Assembly: GCA_023078685.1 (NCBI GenBank)
Contig: JALGAS010000005.1
Coordinates: 2,790,001-2,854,000 of the forward strand
DNA: 64,000 nt
Origin: Neopestalotiopsis rosae
Taxonomy: Eukaryota > Ascomycota > Sordariomycetes > Amphisphaeriales > Sporocadaceae
Direction of reading: 5' to 3'
Positions within the stretch are counted from its first letter, which is position 1; every line of letters starts with the position of its first letter. Made by a program: the position numbers and the translations under genes. Positions 1 through 11,244 of the stretch are shown here, piece by piece. Under the pieces are notes generated by a model that ran no database searches, was not told the DNA's origin, and was given only the letters and a program-made list of their open reading frames with translations.

Positions 1-467
1 CGAATAGCAGTCGGGCCAAGCCGAAGCTTGTTCTTCTTCCCTTTGACTTTTTCCACATATTCCACAAGTGGTTTTTCGAGTCGACCCACGATGTCGGAGT
101 ATCTTCCTCTTTCTTGAGCTTCGGCTGCTTTTTCAAACTTCTTCAGTTTCCTGGGCACTGGAAATGGAGGTACTGTGCCGCCATTGTCAGGTGATGAAGG
201 CTTGACACTCGAATGCGATTGATCTGTGTCTGGCGTGACGCTTGACTTCGTCGAATCATAACTTGAACCGTTTTGCCAGCCTCTTTGAGACGATTGACCT
301 ATATCCGAGCTATTCTGGGAGAGCGAGGTCGAGCCGGCGTCTGCCCAGTTCTTGCATATTCGCGGGAAATCATGTTTTCCCAAAGTAGGAGGAGATGGAG
401 GTCGCATTTGGGGCGGCTCAGTCGTATGAACGCCACTGCGAGCGGTTGGGATATGCAGCGTTTCCAT
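1..467 (-). CDS. Unknown protein, N-terminal part, runs off the left edge
   Basis: On the minus strand one frame is open from an ATG at 467-465 down to base 1, with no stop, so the gene continues beyond the window. A TAG at 507-509 closes the frame upstream of the ATG. About 155 residues are visible. The first half is rich in Pro, Ser, Thr and Gly and looks disordered. It is followed by a charged, Lys/Glu-rich segment (KLKKFEKAAEAQERGRYSDI) and a basic stretch (VEKVKGKKNKLRLG), probably the start of a helical domain. I do not recognise the family. The gene is head to head with the next gene and shares a 241-bp upstream region with it. An exon boundary inside this stretch cannot be excluded. 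No function is proposed. Confidence 0.6.
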   Translation of the reverse strand, partial: METLHIPTARSGVHTTEPPQMRPPSPPTLGKHDFPRICKNWADAGSTSLSQNSSDIGQSSQRGWQNGSSYDSTKSSVTPDTDQSHSSVKPSSPDNGGTVPPFPVPRKLKKFEKAAEAQERGRYSDIVGRLEKPLVEYVEKVKGKKNKLRLGPTAI

Positions 468-708
468 CGTGTTTCGTTGGAGAATTGAGGGGATCGCATT
501 TCGAGGCTATGCTGAACTGAGACTTTTGTATACTATATAGCACGTGAGCTGCACTTTCACTGCATCCATTGGCCAATATGATACGGCATCTCGGTGCCCG
601 CCAAGGCGGGGCTGGGCAACAACACCTCAAACTATCCCGAGATATCGCTCCCTGTCAGCTTTTGCTGATATTCCTTGTAGATCAAAGTTCATATGTTGTC
701 TCTTCAGC
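468..708. promoter_or_regulatory. Divergent intergenic promoter region
   Basis: This 241-bp gap lies between the start codons of two divergently oriented genes and must carry both promoters. It contains a TATA-like stretch (tatactatatag, 529-540). No specific regulator site was identified. Confidence 0.4.
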
Positions 709-1957
709 ATGAATTTTGCATCGTCAGTTTTCCCATTGCCGTCGGCTACTGATGACGATCTACGGAATCTTTGTAGAACGCTGTGGGGGTGGCCCGATTG
801 TTCATACTGCAACATTTCACAGCCTTGCATTGCGCGGGATACTTGCCCGTGGCGTCGTTTCAGCAGACTGAAAAGGTTCTTTGACTTCTACAGAAGCTTG
901 ACCAGAGTGTATGTGCCAGACTTCCTGGAAGGATCTCCAGCTCTTCGTAGCCATGAGGATGTTTGTCACGTCGCCAGTATTTTGCGGGACAACTCTCAAT
1001 CGACAATTTCACAACTGATACAAATGTCATTTGCACAGCGAGATGCAGCAGATCTCCCACCCAAGACCGATCAGTCTCGAGCATTAAATCTTGCGACCCG
1101 GGTTCTTTTCATGGTCGAGATTCCTCAGGGCAATTCACCTTCGCCACTAATAGTACCTTTACCTGGCCAATGGCCTGATAGCTTATCAGTGCTTGGATAC
1201 CTCATGTTCACATTCAAGGCCCAAAGCCAGATCGAAATGAGTACAATGAACCTACCAATTTACGCCCTGGAGGGTGGCGAAACGTGGGACAAGATCCTTT
1301 CAGTGTTAAGCGCAAGAAAACTGAGGAGTATTGCATCTTTGCAAATTGTCCCGACAGATAATCTCGCTGAACATCTCTGGCTAGACAGGGCTAAAGGAGT
1401 GGTGAAAGTGTTTCACCACTTGGCTTTCTTGAAGGAGCATTTGCACTCCAGCCGTACGACTGGCTCGAAACAAGAACCAACGGAATCATCAATGTGAGAT
1501 TGACTTCAACTTTATACTCATTTGTGGTAGACTGATTTAGTGCAGTAGCCCATTACCTCGTCGCTTAGCCTTAGAGATCATACATTCTGTTCAGAACATA
1601 CTCTTCCCGCCAGATCCCAAATCTCAGGCAATTATACGCGCCCTGGTGGAAGAGAAGTCCTTTGACCCTGAGTGCCTGCAATATAATGCTTCGGAATACG
1701 AGCTTGACAGCGAAAAACAAATCCCGTATCAGTGGCTTGGGCCTCGCTTGATGGACCTTTATGGAGAGCTGTGCAACCCAACCCCACGAGGATCATTAGA
1801 AAAATGGATTGAGCGAAGGAGCAGAGACAGACATGTCATGATGGCTACTACCATTGGTATCCTCGTCGCCATTTTTCTTGGCATCTTGAGTCTGGTGGTT
1901 TCTATACTGCAGACGTGGATCGAATGGCAACAATGGAAAATAACGTCAGCATCATGA
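709..1957 (+). CDS. Hypothetical fungal protein with C-terminal membrane segment
   Basis: Two exons (709-1493, 1546-1957) joined by a 52-nt GTGAGA..CAG intron give 398 residues. The frame continues across the junction (ESS then ISPLPRRLALEI), which supports the splice. The soluble N-terminal part carries Cys/Trp motifs (GWPDCSYCN, CPWRRF) and a region reading VPDFLEG. The C-terminal quarter reads ILFPPD and FDPECL, then a basic patch and a hydrophobic helix (about residues 361-384) followed by IEWQQWK. From memory this architecture resembles a large family of uncharacterised Pezizomycotina proteins with a single C-terminal transmembrane helix; no catalytic motif is evident. An in-frame ATG at 544 is possible, but the extra 55 residues look unrelated, so I chose 709. 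Confidence 0.75.
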
Positions 1958-3893
1958 AAATGTATTAACGAGGTGTGGCTCGTAGTGTTGATTCGTGAAA
2001 AAGAAGGATGAATTAAGTGCTGGGAAATTGCAACTGGTTTTTGTCACTACTGCCTACACTGTAGTCAAAGTAGAACTACCCATAATCTATGATTTTTGAT
2101 ACCCTTACCCAAGACGTCCCATGGTTTGTCTTCACGATGTGTGGACCCGTTGTTTCCCCAGATTGCCTATAATCCGCACTAAAACGTAAGTACGGGAAGC
2201 ACAGTGGTGCTGTGCTATCACGTACTCCACTGCTAGTGGACTACAGCTGGTGGCTTGGGCTAATTGGCAAGCTTGCCGCAGGCCAATGGGTATGGGGTTT
2301 CTATGTTTTGTGATAATGCTCAAATGGACAAGATTATAGCGCATAATTCCGCGTGGTGTGATGCCTTGGCCCATTTCTAGGCAAATAAAGACATGCGGCC
2401 AGACTCGAATGTCCTCGGCTTGTGGTGAAGGCAGTAGTAGTAGTCGTAGCATTGCATGTTTTGACCCAAGCTACCGGGACTCTGATGTCTTGAGTCGTGC
2501 ACCGGAATAGGACTAGGGCTGCTTACACTAGAGTCGCTGAGAATATCGCGGCAACGAACACCGCTACGCTCAATCCATGACCCGTCGAGAAGCTTCAGTC
2601 AATTGATGGCACAATTGTGCTGAAGTGTTTCGTTCACCTTGCAACTGAACCCATGAAACAGGCGGACTCTGTGCGCTCGTTCTCTCAGATATGACGTTAT
2701 TTGCGGGGCCGCCCAGAGGCTTGGTTCGTAACGTCCAAGGCGCTATCAGCAAGTCGAGCATCTCGGCAATGCTGGGCAGACATCCACAAACTCCCAGGTC
2801 ACGCAAGTCAAGGTCAATTGTCGCTGGATCCCAGGTGGGTCACCCAGGGAATTTGGGATATGATCTTCTCTGGTTTGGGATCAAACTGCATTTCTTGTGG
2901 TAGCGTGATTGCATCCTTCGCGTCCACTTGTTCTCCAGATTCCCCAGACGAACCTCACGCGAGGATAAACGCGGAGTGGTGGATAGACTAGAAGAGGTCG
3001 GGATAGCTTTTCGGTTGCCCAGTGTCCAGAACTTCGTACTCGCGATCACAATTGGGCAACTCCGCAGAGCCGCATCAATGTCAACTACCGTGTCAGCCAT
3101 GCGGTGTGTTCAATACGACTCCATTCCTTTGAGTTGACTAAGCAGTATAATCCAACAAGGCTCATCGGTATCACGAAATTCGGGAAACAACCAAGAAATC
3201 GTCGTTCCGATCCAATCTTGCCTTGTTCTTGAGTTCCCATATCCGAGATAATCTGCCCTTGCAACGGTTCCAGGCCAAGCGTCCAGTGAGTGGAGACGGT
3301 GGGATAACATTCGACGCTGTCTAGTACCAAGACTGGCCAAGATGAAGTTCGTGACTTGGCAACGGGGATATTGGCCATTCGCGCTACTCTCCCAGGCCGG
3401 GATGACTTGATAAACGCCTCATGGGCAGGAAGAAGCTTGGATCGGTCCTCTAAGCATCCTAAGCATTCTAAGCATTGGGCGCCCTCTAGTTCAGGTTTTT
3501 GATGGTGGCGTCGTCGGTATACCAGCGCGGAGACAAGGTCAATTAGCAGACCATGCCGGACCCGCTCTCCTCCAGGTCTGGGGAAGGCTTCTCCCCATGG
3601 GCGAAGATGGTGGTATCGACTGTTGATGACTCTTGGCGGGAATTGCAGGACGGTGTCACATTGCAGACTGACATAAAAGCCGATCGTTTCCTCTCGCTCA
3701 AAGCCTTCCTCCTCCTTCACTTCTGCGCAGCCGTTGTTGATCAATATATTTCATTGTGATTGTCTGATCTTTACCTCTCTCAGTCCCAGGCAAGGCTGAG
3801 CAGAGCGCATATCTCTTTCCCTACCTGGATAGACCATATCAACATAGTCGATCTGCTTGACACAACTCAACAGCACTAGCAAAGCAACTGAAA
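1958..3893. other. Intergenic region, no supported gene
   Basis: These 1.9 kb separate the unknown membrane protein from the sugar transporter. Open frames up to 219 codons exist on the minus strand (3085-3744), but their translations show no domain or periodic pattern. The last 200 bp before the transporter are pyrimidine-rich, fitting a fungal promoter and leader. Confidence 0.5.
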
Positions 3894-6318
3894 ATGGCCG
3901 ACGCCGAAAAGACAGAGGCTCTGACCTCGCAGCAGTAAGTGATCTAACTATGCCCTCCGCATGGATATCCGTATTAAACAGTATCACCCACCAGGAGTCG
4001 TGCGACCGGGGCCGTTGACCACCTAGAAAATGGCAACCCTGATCATGTCGACCTTGCCAGAAACCTGGAAGCCAAGTAAGTTGAGCCCTGCTTTCCCCCG
4101 TTTTGTGCCCCTTCCAAATCCAGAACATATCTGACACTGCCTCCTCCAGAATCAAGAACCCTTTGAAAGGAATCCCACGAGACCAGTTGAGTATGTATAA
4201 TTCCAGGGTCTGGCGTCTGCCGATCCGCCCTTGCCAGCCCTAACCGACAAGACTCTTTGCTGACCATATTCACTTGTAGTGAGAGACGTCGAGGTTTTCG
4301 CTCACGAAAAGGGCCTAGAAGAGCACATCCCGCTACTTCGCAAGGGCGCGCTCGTGGCTCAAGACCCCACCAACTACGAGAACATTGATGGACCCGAAGC
4401 TCTCGAGGAGGATGAGAAACTTGCGCTGTATAATGAAATTCACCACAAGTGGAACATGCCTTGGAAGCTATTCCTCACCATTGCCACTTGTTCCATTGGT
4501 GCTGCCGTCCAAGGTTGGGATCAGACGGGATCCAATGGTGCCAACATCTTCTTTCCCGCAGAGTATGGCATTGATGGCGATGATGCTCGGTCACGACTGG
4601 TAAGCCTTTTCCTGGTCCCGGCAGCGAAGAATCGGTCTCACATGTTTCAACTTAACAGATCCTTGGTGTCGTGAATGCTGGTCCCTATATTGGAAGTGCT
4701 TTCATCGGCTGCTGGCTGTCTGATCCTATCAACAACTGGTTCGGACGTCGTGGTGTTATCTTCTTCTCGGCTCACTTCTGTATCTGGCCTGTCATCGGTT
4801 CTGCTTTCTGCCACAACTGGGAACAACAGCTAGCCTGTCGTCTACTCATGGGTATTGGAATGGGTGTCAAAGCATCTACTGGTAAGTCTCTTCCTTCGCG
4901 ATCTTGGAATTATATCAAAGCTAACACTGTGACAGTACCGATTTACGCCGCCGAAAATGCACCCGCCTCTGTTCGAGGTGCTCTCGTTATGTCTTGGCGT
5001 ACGTATCAACAGCAGCTCCCCTCATTGTATTATACTTAAAATGCTAACATTATATCCAGAAATGTGGACTGCATTCGGAATTTTACTTGGAACAGCTATT
5101 AACCTCGCCGTCTTCTACGCACCTCACAACTGGCGACTGATGCTGGGCGCTCCCTTCATTCCCGCCGTTCCCCTGCTCTGCCTGATCTACCTGTGCCCCG
5201 AGTCGCCCAGATGGCTCATGAAGAAGAATCGATACGCCAAGGCGTGGAAGTCTCTGACAGTCCTCAGGAACAACCGCATCCAGGTCGCGCGTGATATCTA
5301 CTACATCCACGCGCAGCTGTCGATTGAGATGCAGCTCACCAGGGACAGCACCTACCTCAAGCGCTTCGTTCAGCTCTTCACCATTCCTCGCGTGCGTCGA
5401 GCCAATATCGCCGCCTTCACAGTCATGATTGCGCAGCAAATGTGCGGTATTAACATTATTGCCTTTTATTCCACCACCATTTTCAAGGAGGCTGGATACG
5501 ACGATTTCCGTTCCTTGATTTGCTCGTTTGGATTCGGTCTCGTCAACTTTGTCTTTGCCTTCCCGGCCTTTTGGACCATTGATACTGTGAGTTGACAAGG
5601 CTGATCTGCACACTCCTTTACGAGTACTAACAGCCTGCAGTTCGGACGCCGTACACTGTTGCTCTTCACCTTTCCCCAGATGGTGAGTCAAGACAAATGT
5701 TCCATAGTGTACCAAATCTGTATACTAATTCCGAAATAGACCTGGACTCTGCTCGCAGCAGGTTTGTGTACACTCATGCCAATGGAGAATGCCAACGGAG
5801 AGGCCAACACTGCCAGAACTGCTCTGGTCGCCCTCTTTGTCTTCATGTTCGCTGCCTTTTACTCGCCCGGTGAGGGTCCTGTTCCCTTTACCTACTCCGC
5901 CGAAGTATACCCTCTGTCGCATCGCGAGGTCGGCATGGGTTTCGCCGTGGCTACTTGTCTGTTCTGGGCAGCTGTTCTCGGCATGACGTTCCCATTCTTG
6001 TTGGAACGAGCCGGAACCGCCGGCGCCTTTGGTTGTTACGCTGCCTTTAACGCTGTGGCTTTCGTCATGATATTCTTCTTGGTGCCGGAGACGAAGCAAC
6101 GAACGCTCGAGGAGCTCGACTACATCTTTGCTGTTCCCATCAGAAAGTTCGCCTCTTACCAACTTACCAAGGCTCTGCCGTGGTGGATCAAGCGTTGGGT
6201 CTTCTTCCAGCGAAACGCAGAGCTTGAGCCTTTGTATCACCACGATAACGACGAGCATGAGGAACTGGCACCTCGTAGAAGTCCCGTCGACTCGACTGAC
6301 GAGAAGAAGGCCTCGTAA
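3894..6318 (+). CDS. MFS sugar/polyol transporter (SP family)
   Basis: Nine exons (3894-3934, 3995-4075, 4151-4191, 4280-4599, 4659-4881, 4936-4998, 5060-5586, 5641-5682, 5740-6318) give 638 residues in one unbroken frame; all introns are GT-AG and short. The product is a 12-helix plasma-membrane carrier, probably a proton symporter. Sugar-porter hallmarks are visible: WFGRRG in the first cytosolic loop, AAENAPASVRG, PESPRWL at the end of the first half, QQMCGIN in helix 7, a second FGRR, and PETKQRTLEELD after the last helix. The cytosolic N-terminus is long (about 110 residues before helix 1) and the C-terminus is acidic. Substrate cannot be read from the sequence; hexose, polyol or inositol are the usual options in this subfamily. 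The ATG at 3894 begins a short first exon ending at GTAAGT. Confidence 0.93.
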
Positions 6319-7159
6319 AGGCAAGGGACTAGATCCACTGCGTCGCGAGGACGGGAAATGAAACGATATATATATGATCGTATTAGAATTAGGGACTAGG
6401 AAGGGGCCTAGCCTAGTGAGATCCCTTCCATGTATCATGGCGAATCATGATGGAATGATAGTAATAACAAGCTTATGAATTAATTGTATCTCGACTTGCG
6501 CTTAAACCGCTTTGCACAACAGAATTGGCCAAGTCATTCACAATCGCATGTTCCACGTATGACAGCAGTGCTGCAGTAGCTAGTTAGTACAGCGCATTCC
6601 ACATAGCCCCCGCGATCGCCAAATATAGCACCATTAGGCGGCAGTTTCTAGTGGAGTTGACACCAAATTGGCGCCCGCTCAAGGGGAGCGAGGGGAGGAA
6701 CTGATCCCCGCAGCGCTGAACCCCACCTGAGCTCAGCCATGGACCATGACGAGGTCGGCCTAGCAACATCGAGCTTTGGGCGTCCTTCGTTTCACAAAGA
6801 TTCAAGCTTGTTGGTGTTTCTCAGAGAGTAGCACTCACTCCATTGGCTTACCCGAGAATACGAGCCATTGTTTTGTGACCTTGCTCGCAAGTCCTCCAAG
6901 ATACCCTGGGGATTTTTCTCAGCTTTAAAAGCTTTCTGATCCCAGCCGACATCCTCGTATACGTTGCGACCATCCCCTCTTCCTCATCTTACGTCACTCC
7001 TGTAAGACGACATCCGCAAACCAAACAAACGAGAACTGCTGGTTACTAAACTATATAACGACGCCAGCTCGAATTCCCTCGAGCTAAATCAACAGCTCGT
7101 ACTTGAGCTGGGAGACCAAGAGACAAAGTCCGCAAAAAGTCATATCACCAGAAGCAACA
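6319..7159. promoter_or_regulatory. Intergenic and promoter region of the Kelch gene
   Basis: This 841-bp gap lies between two genes on the same strand. A TATATAA sequence at 7052-7058 sits about 100 bp upstream of the Kelch ATG and is a plausible core promoter element. No other gene is visible. Confidence 0.4.
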
Positions 7160-8899
7160 ATGGAGTCTTTCCAGAAGCTCAAGCGCCGCACGACGGATCT
7201 CGTGGAGAACACAAAGAACACCTCCTGGAATCTCCCTTCCATGCCCAAGGTGCAGATGCCAAATATTAATATGCCAAGCATGCCCAACATGCCAAATATG
7301 CCGAACCTGCCCAAGTTTGGCTCCGACCACTCTTCCATGAAGGCGACCTGGCAATACGTCGAGGTGCCACCGCTGCCGCGGTCATCGCACTCCCTCAACG
7401 TTGTAGGCGGCTCTGTGTACGTCTTTGGCGGCGAGGTCGAGCCGCGCAAGCCTGTCGATAATGACATGCACGTTATTACACTGCCGTACAGCGGTGCTGG
7501 CGCGGACTACTACACCGTCAAGGCCAAGCCTTCTACCAAGAACGTGCCGGTAACAGAGACGGAAGCCTCCATCGCCGAAGAGGGAGAGCCCTCGGAGAAG
7601 GAACCATTGTCCGACGTCCCTCTCGCCTCCCCGACAGCCGAAGAGCCATCATCATCCACCAGCCTCACGGCAGAAGGCAAGGGCAAAGGACCCGAGAGCC
7701 TGCTGAGCGCCGAAGTGCCGTCCGCCCGCGTCGGGCACGCCACGGCCGTCATTGGCAGCCGCATCTTCATGTACGGCGGTCGCAGCGCCGCCGCCGAGAC
7801 GCTCGACGAGAACGGCCGCGTCTGGGTCTTTGAGACCAAGACCAACACGTGGTCGTACCTGGACCCCAACCGCGAGAGCCCCGTCGCGCCCGCGCGGTCC
7901 TACTTTGCCGCCGTGGCCACGGACAAGCCGCGCGACTTCCAGGCTTCTTCTTCGTCTGCTGCTGCGCCGGGCCCTGGCCCGCGCCACCGCCTCAAGCGTG
8001 CCGAGTCCTGGAAGGAATGGGCCGAGGGCGACAGCGCCGACGCCGGCATCCCGCAGCGGCCCATCGTCGGCAACGTGGCCGCCCACGCCAGCGACGAGGA
8101 GGAGGACGGCTTCGGCACCTTTATCGTGCACGGCGGCTGCCTCCAGGACGGCTCCCGCGCCAACGATCTTTGGGCTTTCGACGTGAGGAGCCGGACGTGG
8201 AAGGAGCTGCCCACCGCCCCCGGAAAGCCGAGAGGCGGCGCGGCCCTGGCCATTGCCAAGAGCCGCCTGTACCGGTTCGGAGGCTTTGACGGCGAGGGCG
8301 AGATTGGTGGCCAGCTGGACGTCTTGGAGCTCGGCGTCGAGCTGTTCGATGACCGTACTAGCAAGGGCGAAGTGGGAATATGCGCCAAGGGCAGCTGGAT
8401 CACCCTGACGCCTTCAGCCCCCCAAACTCAAGGCGAAAAGGGCACCCTGGTGCCAGAGGAGTGGCCGGCCGCCAGGTCGGTCTCCGGCATGCACCTCGTC
8501 ATGGGCGGTGGTGGCCGCGAGTACCTCGTTCTCCTGCTAGGCGAGCGAACGCCCTCGGGTGAGGGTCACGAGGCCGCGGGCGAGTTCTGGAGCGACGCCT
8601 GGGCGTTCCAGGTCCCGCCCATTGGCATGACCGCCGCCAGCTTCAAGGACGCCTTCCTGCAGGCGACGGGCCGCAAGACGGGCGAGGGCAAGTGGTCGAG
8701 GCTCGCGCTGGAGCCCTACGACGACGAGGTCGAGGCCGATGCCCGCGGCCCCGGGGCCAGAGGATGGTTTGCCAGCGCCGCCCTGGGCGACCAGGACGAG
8801 ACGGGTATCGTGCTGTTGGGCGGCATCGACGAGCGAAACCAACGGTTGGGCGACGCATGGGTCTTCCGGCTTGGTGATGCCAAGGCTTATACTGGATAA
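7160..8899 (+). CDS. Kelch-repeat beta-propeller protein
   Basis: A single exon of 579 residues. The ATG at 7160 is preferred because the frame upstream of it has only near-cognate starts. The N-terminus has a basic segment and then a run of short Met-Pro repeats (MPNINMPSMPNMPNMPN, around residues 30-55). The body holds recurring Kelch-type blades: SHSLNVVGGSVYVFGG, HATAVIGSRIFMYGG, FIVHGG, RLYRFGGFDGEG, and a final GIVLLGGIDERNQRLGDAWVF. Between blades 1 and 2 lies a Ser/Pro/Glu-rich insertion of about 60 residues, and a basic linker separates blades 3 and 4. Kelch propellers are protein-interaction platforms. No enzymatic partner domain (BTB, F-box, galactose oxidase copper site) is visible. 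The GC-rich third positions suggest a well-expressed, conserved gene. Confidence 0.85.
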   Translation: MESFQKLKRRTTDLVENTKNTSWNLPSMPKVQMPNINMPSMPNMPNMPNLPKFGSDHSSMKATWQYVEVPPLPRSSHSLNVVGGSVYVFGGEVEPRKPVDNDMHVITLPYSGAGADYYTVKAKPSTKNVPVTETEASIAEEGEPSEKEPLSDVPLASPTAEEPSSSTSLTAEGKGKGPESLLSAEVPSARVGHATAVIGSRIFMYGGRSAAAETLDENGRVWVFETKTNTWSYLDPNRESPVAPARSYFAAVATDKPRDFQASSSSAAAPGPGPRHRLKRAESWKEWAEGDSADAGIPQRPIVGNVAAHASDEEEDGFGTFIVHGGCLQDGSRANDLWAFDVRSRTWKELPTAPGKPRGGAALAIAKSRLYRFGGFDGEGEIGGQLDVLELGVELFDDRTSKGEVGICAKGSWITLTPSAPQTQGEKGTLVPEEWPAARSVSGMHLVMGGGGREYLVLLLGERTPSGEGHEAAGEFWSDAWAFQVPPIGMTAASFKDAFLQATGRKTGEGKWSRLALEPYDDEVEADARGPGARGWFASAALGDQDETGIVLLGGIDERNQRLGDAWVFRLGDAKAYTG

Positions 8900-9505
8900 A
8901 AGATGAAGCAATCTCGTTCGCTACAGAGCATGAGAGGGAGATAAAGGAGGTTGGGGAAAAGATGACATAAAATGCCAGCACTACCTGGGAATCCTTGTAA
9001 AAATGAATGAGGGTCATCTCACATAGGCCCATCTACAGCGAGCCACCTTGTGCTTTGTTTCATAGGCGTATTCACGGACTGATTTTGGAATCCAAGCTTC
9101 AATGACGTGCTGTTCTTCGAAAGCGTGATAGACCTGAACACTCGCAATGTCTACAAGTAAACGTCACATTGGACAAGAGACCTGGTTGGCAAAAATGCGT
9201 TTGCTGTTGTCTTTCAGGTTGAAAGGATAACGTCGATTGTGAGAAATACAGCATAGCACAAGCCCGCAGGGCGTCGAAAACGAAGAGTCTGTCTGTGGCA
9301 ATGAATACAAGCATTTTACTCTTTCTTATGTACAGGTTCCCAGTTCTCTAAGCCCCGTTCGACATTGCGAACGAGCAACCCTTTCTATGACTCCCATGAT
9401 CTGAGACAGCCGGTCATTGTGATGAAACACTCGAGGTTTGCCTGCCGCTCAGCTCAAGATACAAAATGTTTCGCTCTAAAACTTTCAGTCCTTTGCTGCC
9501 CCAAT
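8900..9505. other. Convergent 3' region
   Basis: This 606-bp segment separates the 3' ends of the Kelch gene (+) and the complex I gene (-). It should hold both 3' UTRs. No ORF or RNA was recognised. Confidence 0.5.
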
Positions 9506-10634
9506 TTACAAGTCCGCCCGAGTAGTCTCGATACCCCAGGGCTCGGCGTGTAGGTTGGTCTGCCCGGCGCTGTTCTCGCAAGTCTGTCTGCCGCTCAGGG
9601 GTCCGGGGGCGGGCACCTTGGCGGCGGCGGCGTCGGGGGACGAGGTTCCGGCCTCCTTGAGCGCCCGGATGAGCGTCCGGGTCGTCTCGGGGGTCAGGTC
9701 CTCGTAAAAGTCGTCGTTGATCTGCACCATGGGCGCGTTGACGCAGGCGCCCAGGCACTCGACCTCGATAAAGGTGAAGAGGCCGTCCTTGGTCGTCTCG
9801 CCCTGCTTGATGCCGAGCTCCTCCTTGATCGTCTTGACAATGGCGTCACTGCCGCAGCCTCCCAGTTGGCAGGGTGTCTATGGAAATACTTGTTAGTCTG
9901 GATCATTTAGATTTTGCTGGCTTGACCGTGTCTTCGCTCGCTGCTCCTTGGCAGTTTGGGAATCCTCCCCCATAGAACGCTGCCGTGGCAAGTAGACCCA
10001 GATTGTAAGGTTTAACTCACAGTTGTGCAAGCCTGGACGTGGAACTTGCCAACCGGTGTCCGGTTGTACATGGTGTAGAAGGAAGCGACCTCGTAGACAC
10101 GGGACGGGGGCATCTCGAGGATGCGGGCCACCTCGTTCATGACGCTGATGGATGTGAAGCCGTGCTGGCGCTGTCCGAGGTCGAGCACGGGCATCACGGC
10201 CGCCTTCTTGTACTGCGGGGGATACCGCTTGACGATCTCGGCAATAATGGCCTCATTCTGAGGGGTGAACTTGAAGGGGATATCTGGGTTGTTGTCGGGG
10301 GTGTTGCGGTGCTGTAGCGCAGTGGAAGAGTTAGCCATATGTTCTCTAGCCGTTGGAAATTCGAAAGTTGCTCAATCGGTACGGGACCATCGCTAGAGCT
10401 TCGACTGAGAAGGTCTCATTTCGAAGCAAAGTCTCCTCGACCGATCCCGACCCTTCCCTCTCCGAGCCTGCACCTGAATGTTCAATGGGTAGGTGAATGG
10501 TGCTCACTTACGACCGAGAGAGTGTCGCTCCTCCTGGCGGTCGCAGCTGTGAAGGCGCGGATCTGGGGTCGCTGGGCTCTGGCAGCCGACCGGGCGACGG
10601 TTCTGAAGAGCAGAGGGGTCATCTTGGACGCCAT
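9506..10634 (-). CDS. nuo-24: NADH:ubiquinone oxidoreductase 24-kDa subunit, mitochondrial
   Basis: Three exons on the minus strand (10634-10512, 10311-10021, 9877-9506) give 261 residues. This is the NuoE/NDUFV2-type subunit of the complex I N-module, carrying one 2Fe-2S cluster (N1a). The N-terminus ([20 protein letters not shown]) is a typical mitochondrial presequence. The cluster ligands are visible as ACTTTPC (Cys-x4-Cys) and ECLGAC (Cys-x3-Cys). Other signatures are [21 protein letters not shown] and [12 protein letters not shown]. Intron 1 ends just before HRNTPDN; an ATG inside it (about 10338) would give a shorter protein without the presequence, so I judge it not to be the start. 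The last third after ALKEAG is variable, as in other fungal homologues. Confidence 0.95.
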
Positions 10635-11244
10635 GATTGTGGATGGGCGACTCAATGGCAGATGTGGGAATGGCTATTGAGCTCTTTCACGCAAGTCGTC
10701 GACTGTTTGGTTGGAGGCGATGAAATGACGGGTTGAGATTCGAGAGAGGTCCGTGCGCGGTAATAAGGGAGCTCTGATTGGCGCAGGCTGTGTGGATCAG
10801 CTCTTCACATCGCATCGAATGAGCAGCTCGCTTTTTGTGAGAATGGGGCTCCACCCGTCTAGGCACCTTACATACAAAGAGGCATACAGATTCAATGATC
10901 CATAGATTTTGCCATGAACCAAACCCAAGCCTTTACCATTGCCCATGCGAAGTCGAAGCTGCCATTATCGTCTCCTCTCGGCAATGGGCTATCTCTATGG
11001 TCGTAGGATGACTTCAAGAGGATGAATTACATTGCTTGCGGGGGCAGCTTCTGTCCTCGAGCTTCAATACGGTCGCTTATGTGCACAAACACTGAAGGTT
11101 TCTATCTGACTACTGTTTGACAGCTTTTTCGTATGTTACATTACTTTGCAAGACTGTTATTCAGCGCCGGCTCTTCAGGACACTACAATTTGAACTTCAG
11201 CGCCAAGTCCCAAATACTCATACCATGTCGGAAAGATTGCCAGC
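10635..11244. other. Intergenic region between two minus-strand genes
   Basis: These 610 bp hold the promoter of the complex I gene on the left and the 3' flank of the peroxiredoxin gene on the right. No further gene was seen. Confidence 0.45.

Noticed and set aside
3085..3744. 219-codon minus-strand open frame upstream of the sugar transporter
   Set aside because: The translation has no domain, signal or membrane pattern and no plausible splice partners; it is likely chance.
10312..10338. ATG at 10338 as start of the complex I subunit
   Set aside because: It lies in intron 1; splicing from 10512 to 10311 supplies a mitochondrial presequence and joins to HRNTPDN.
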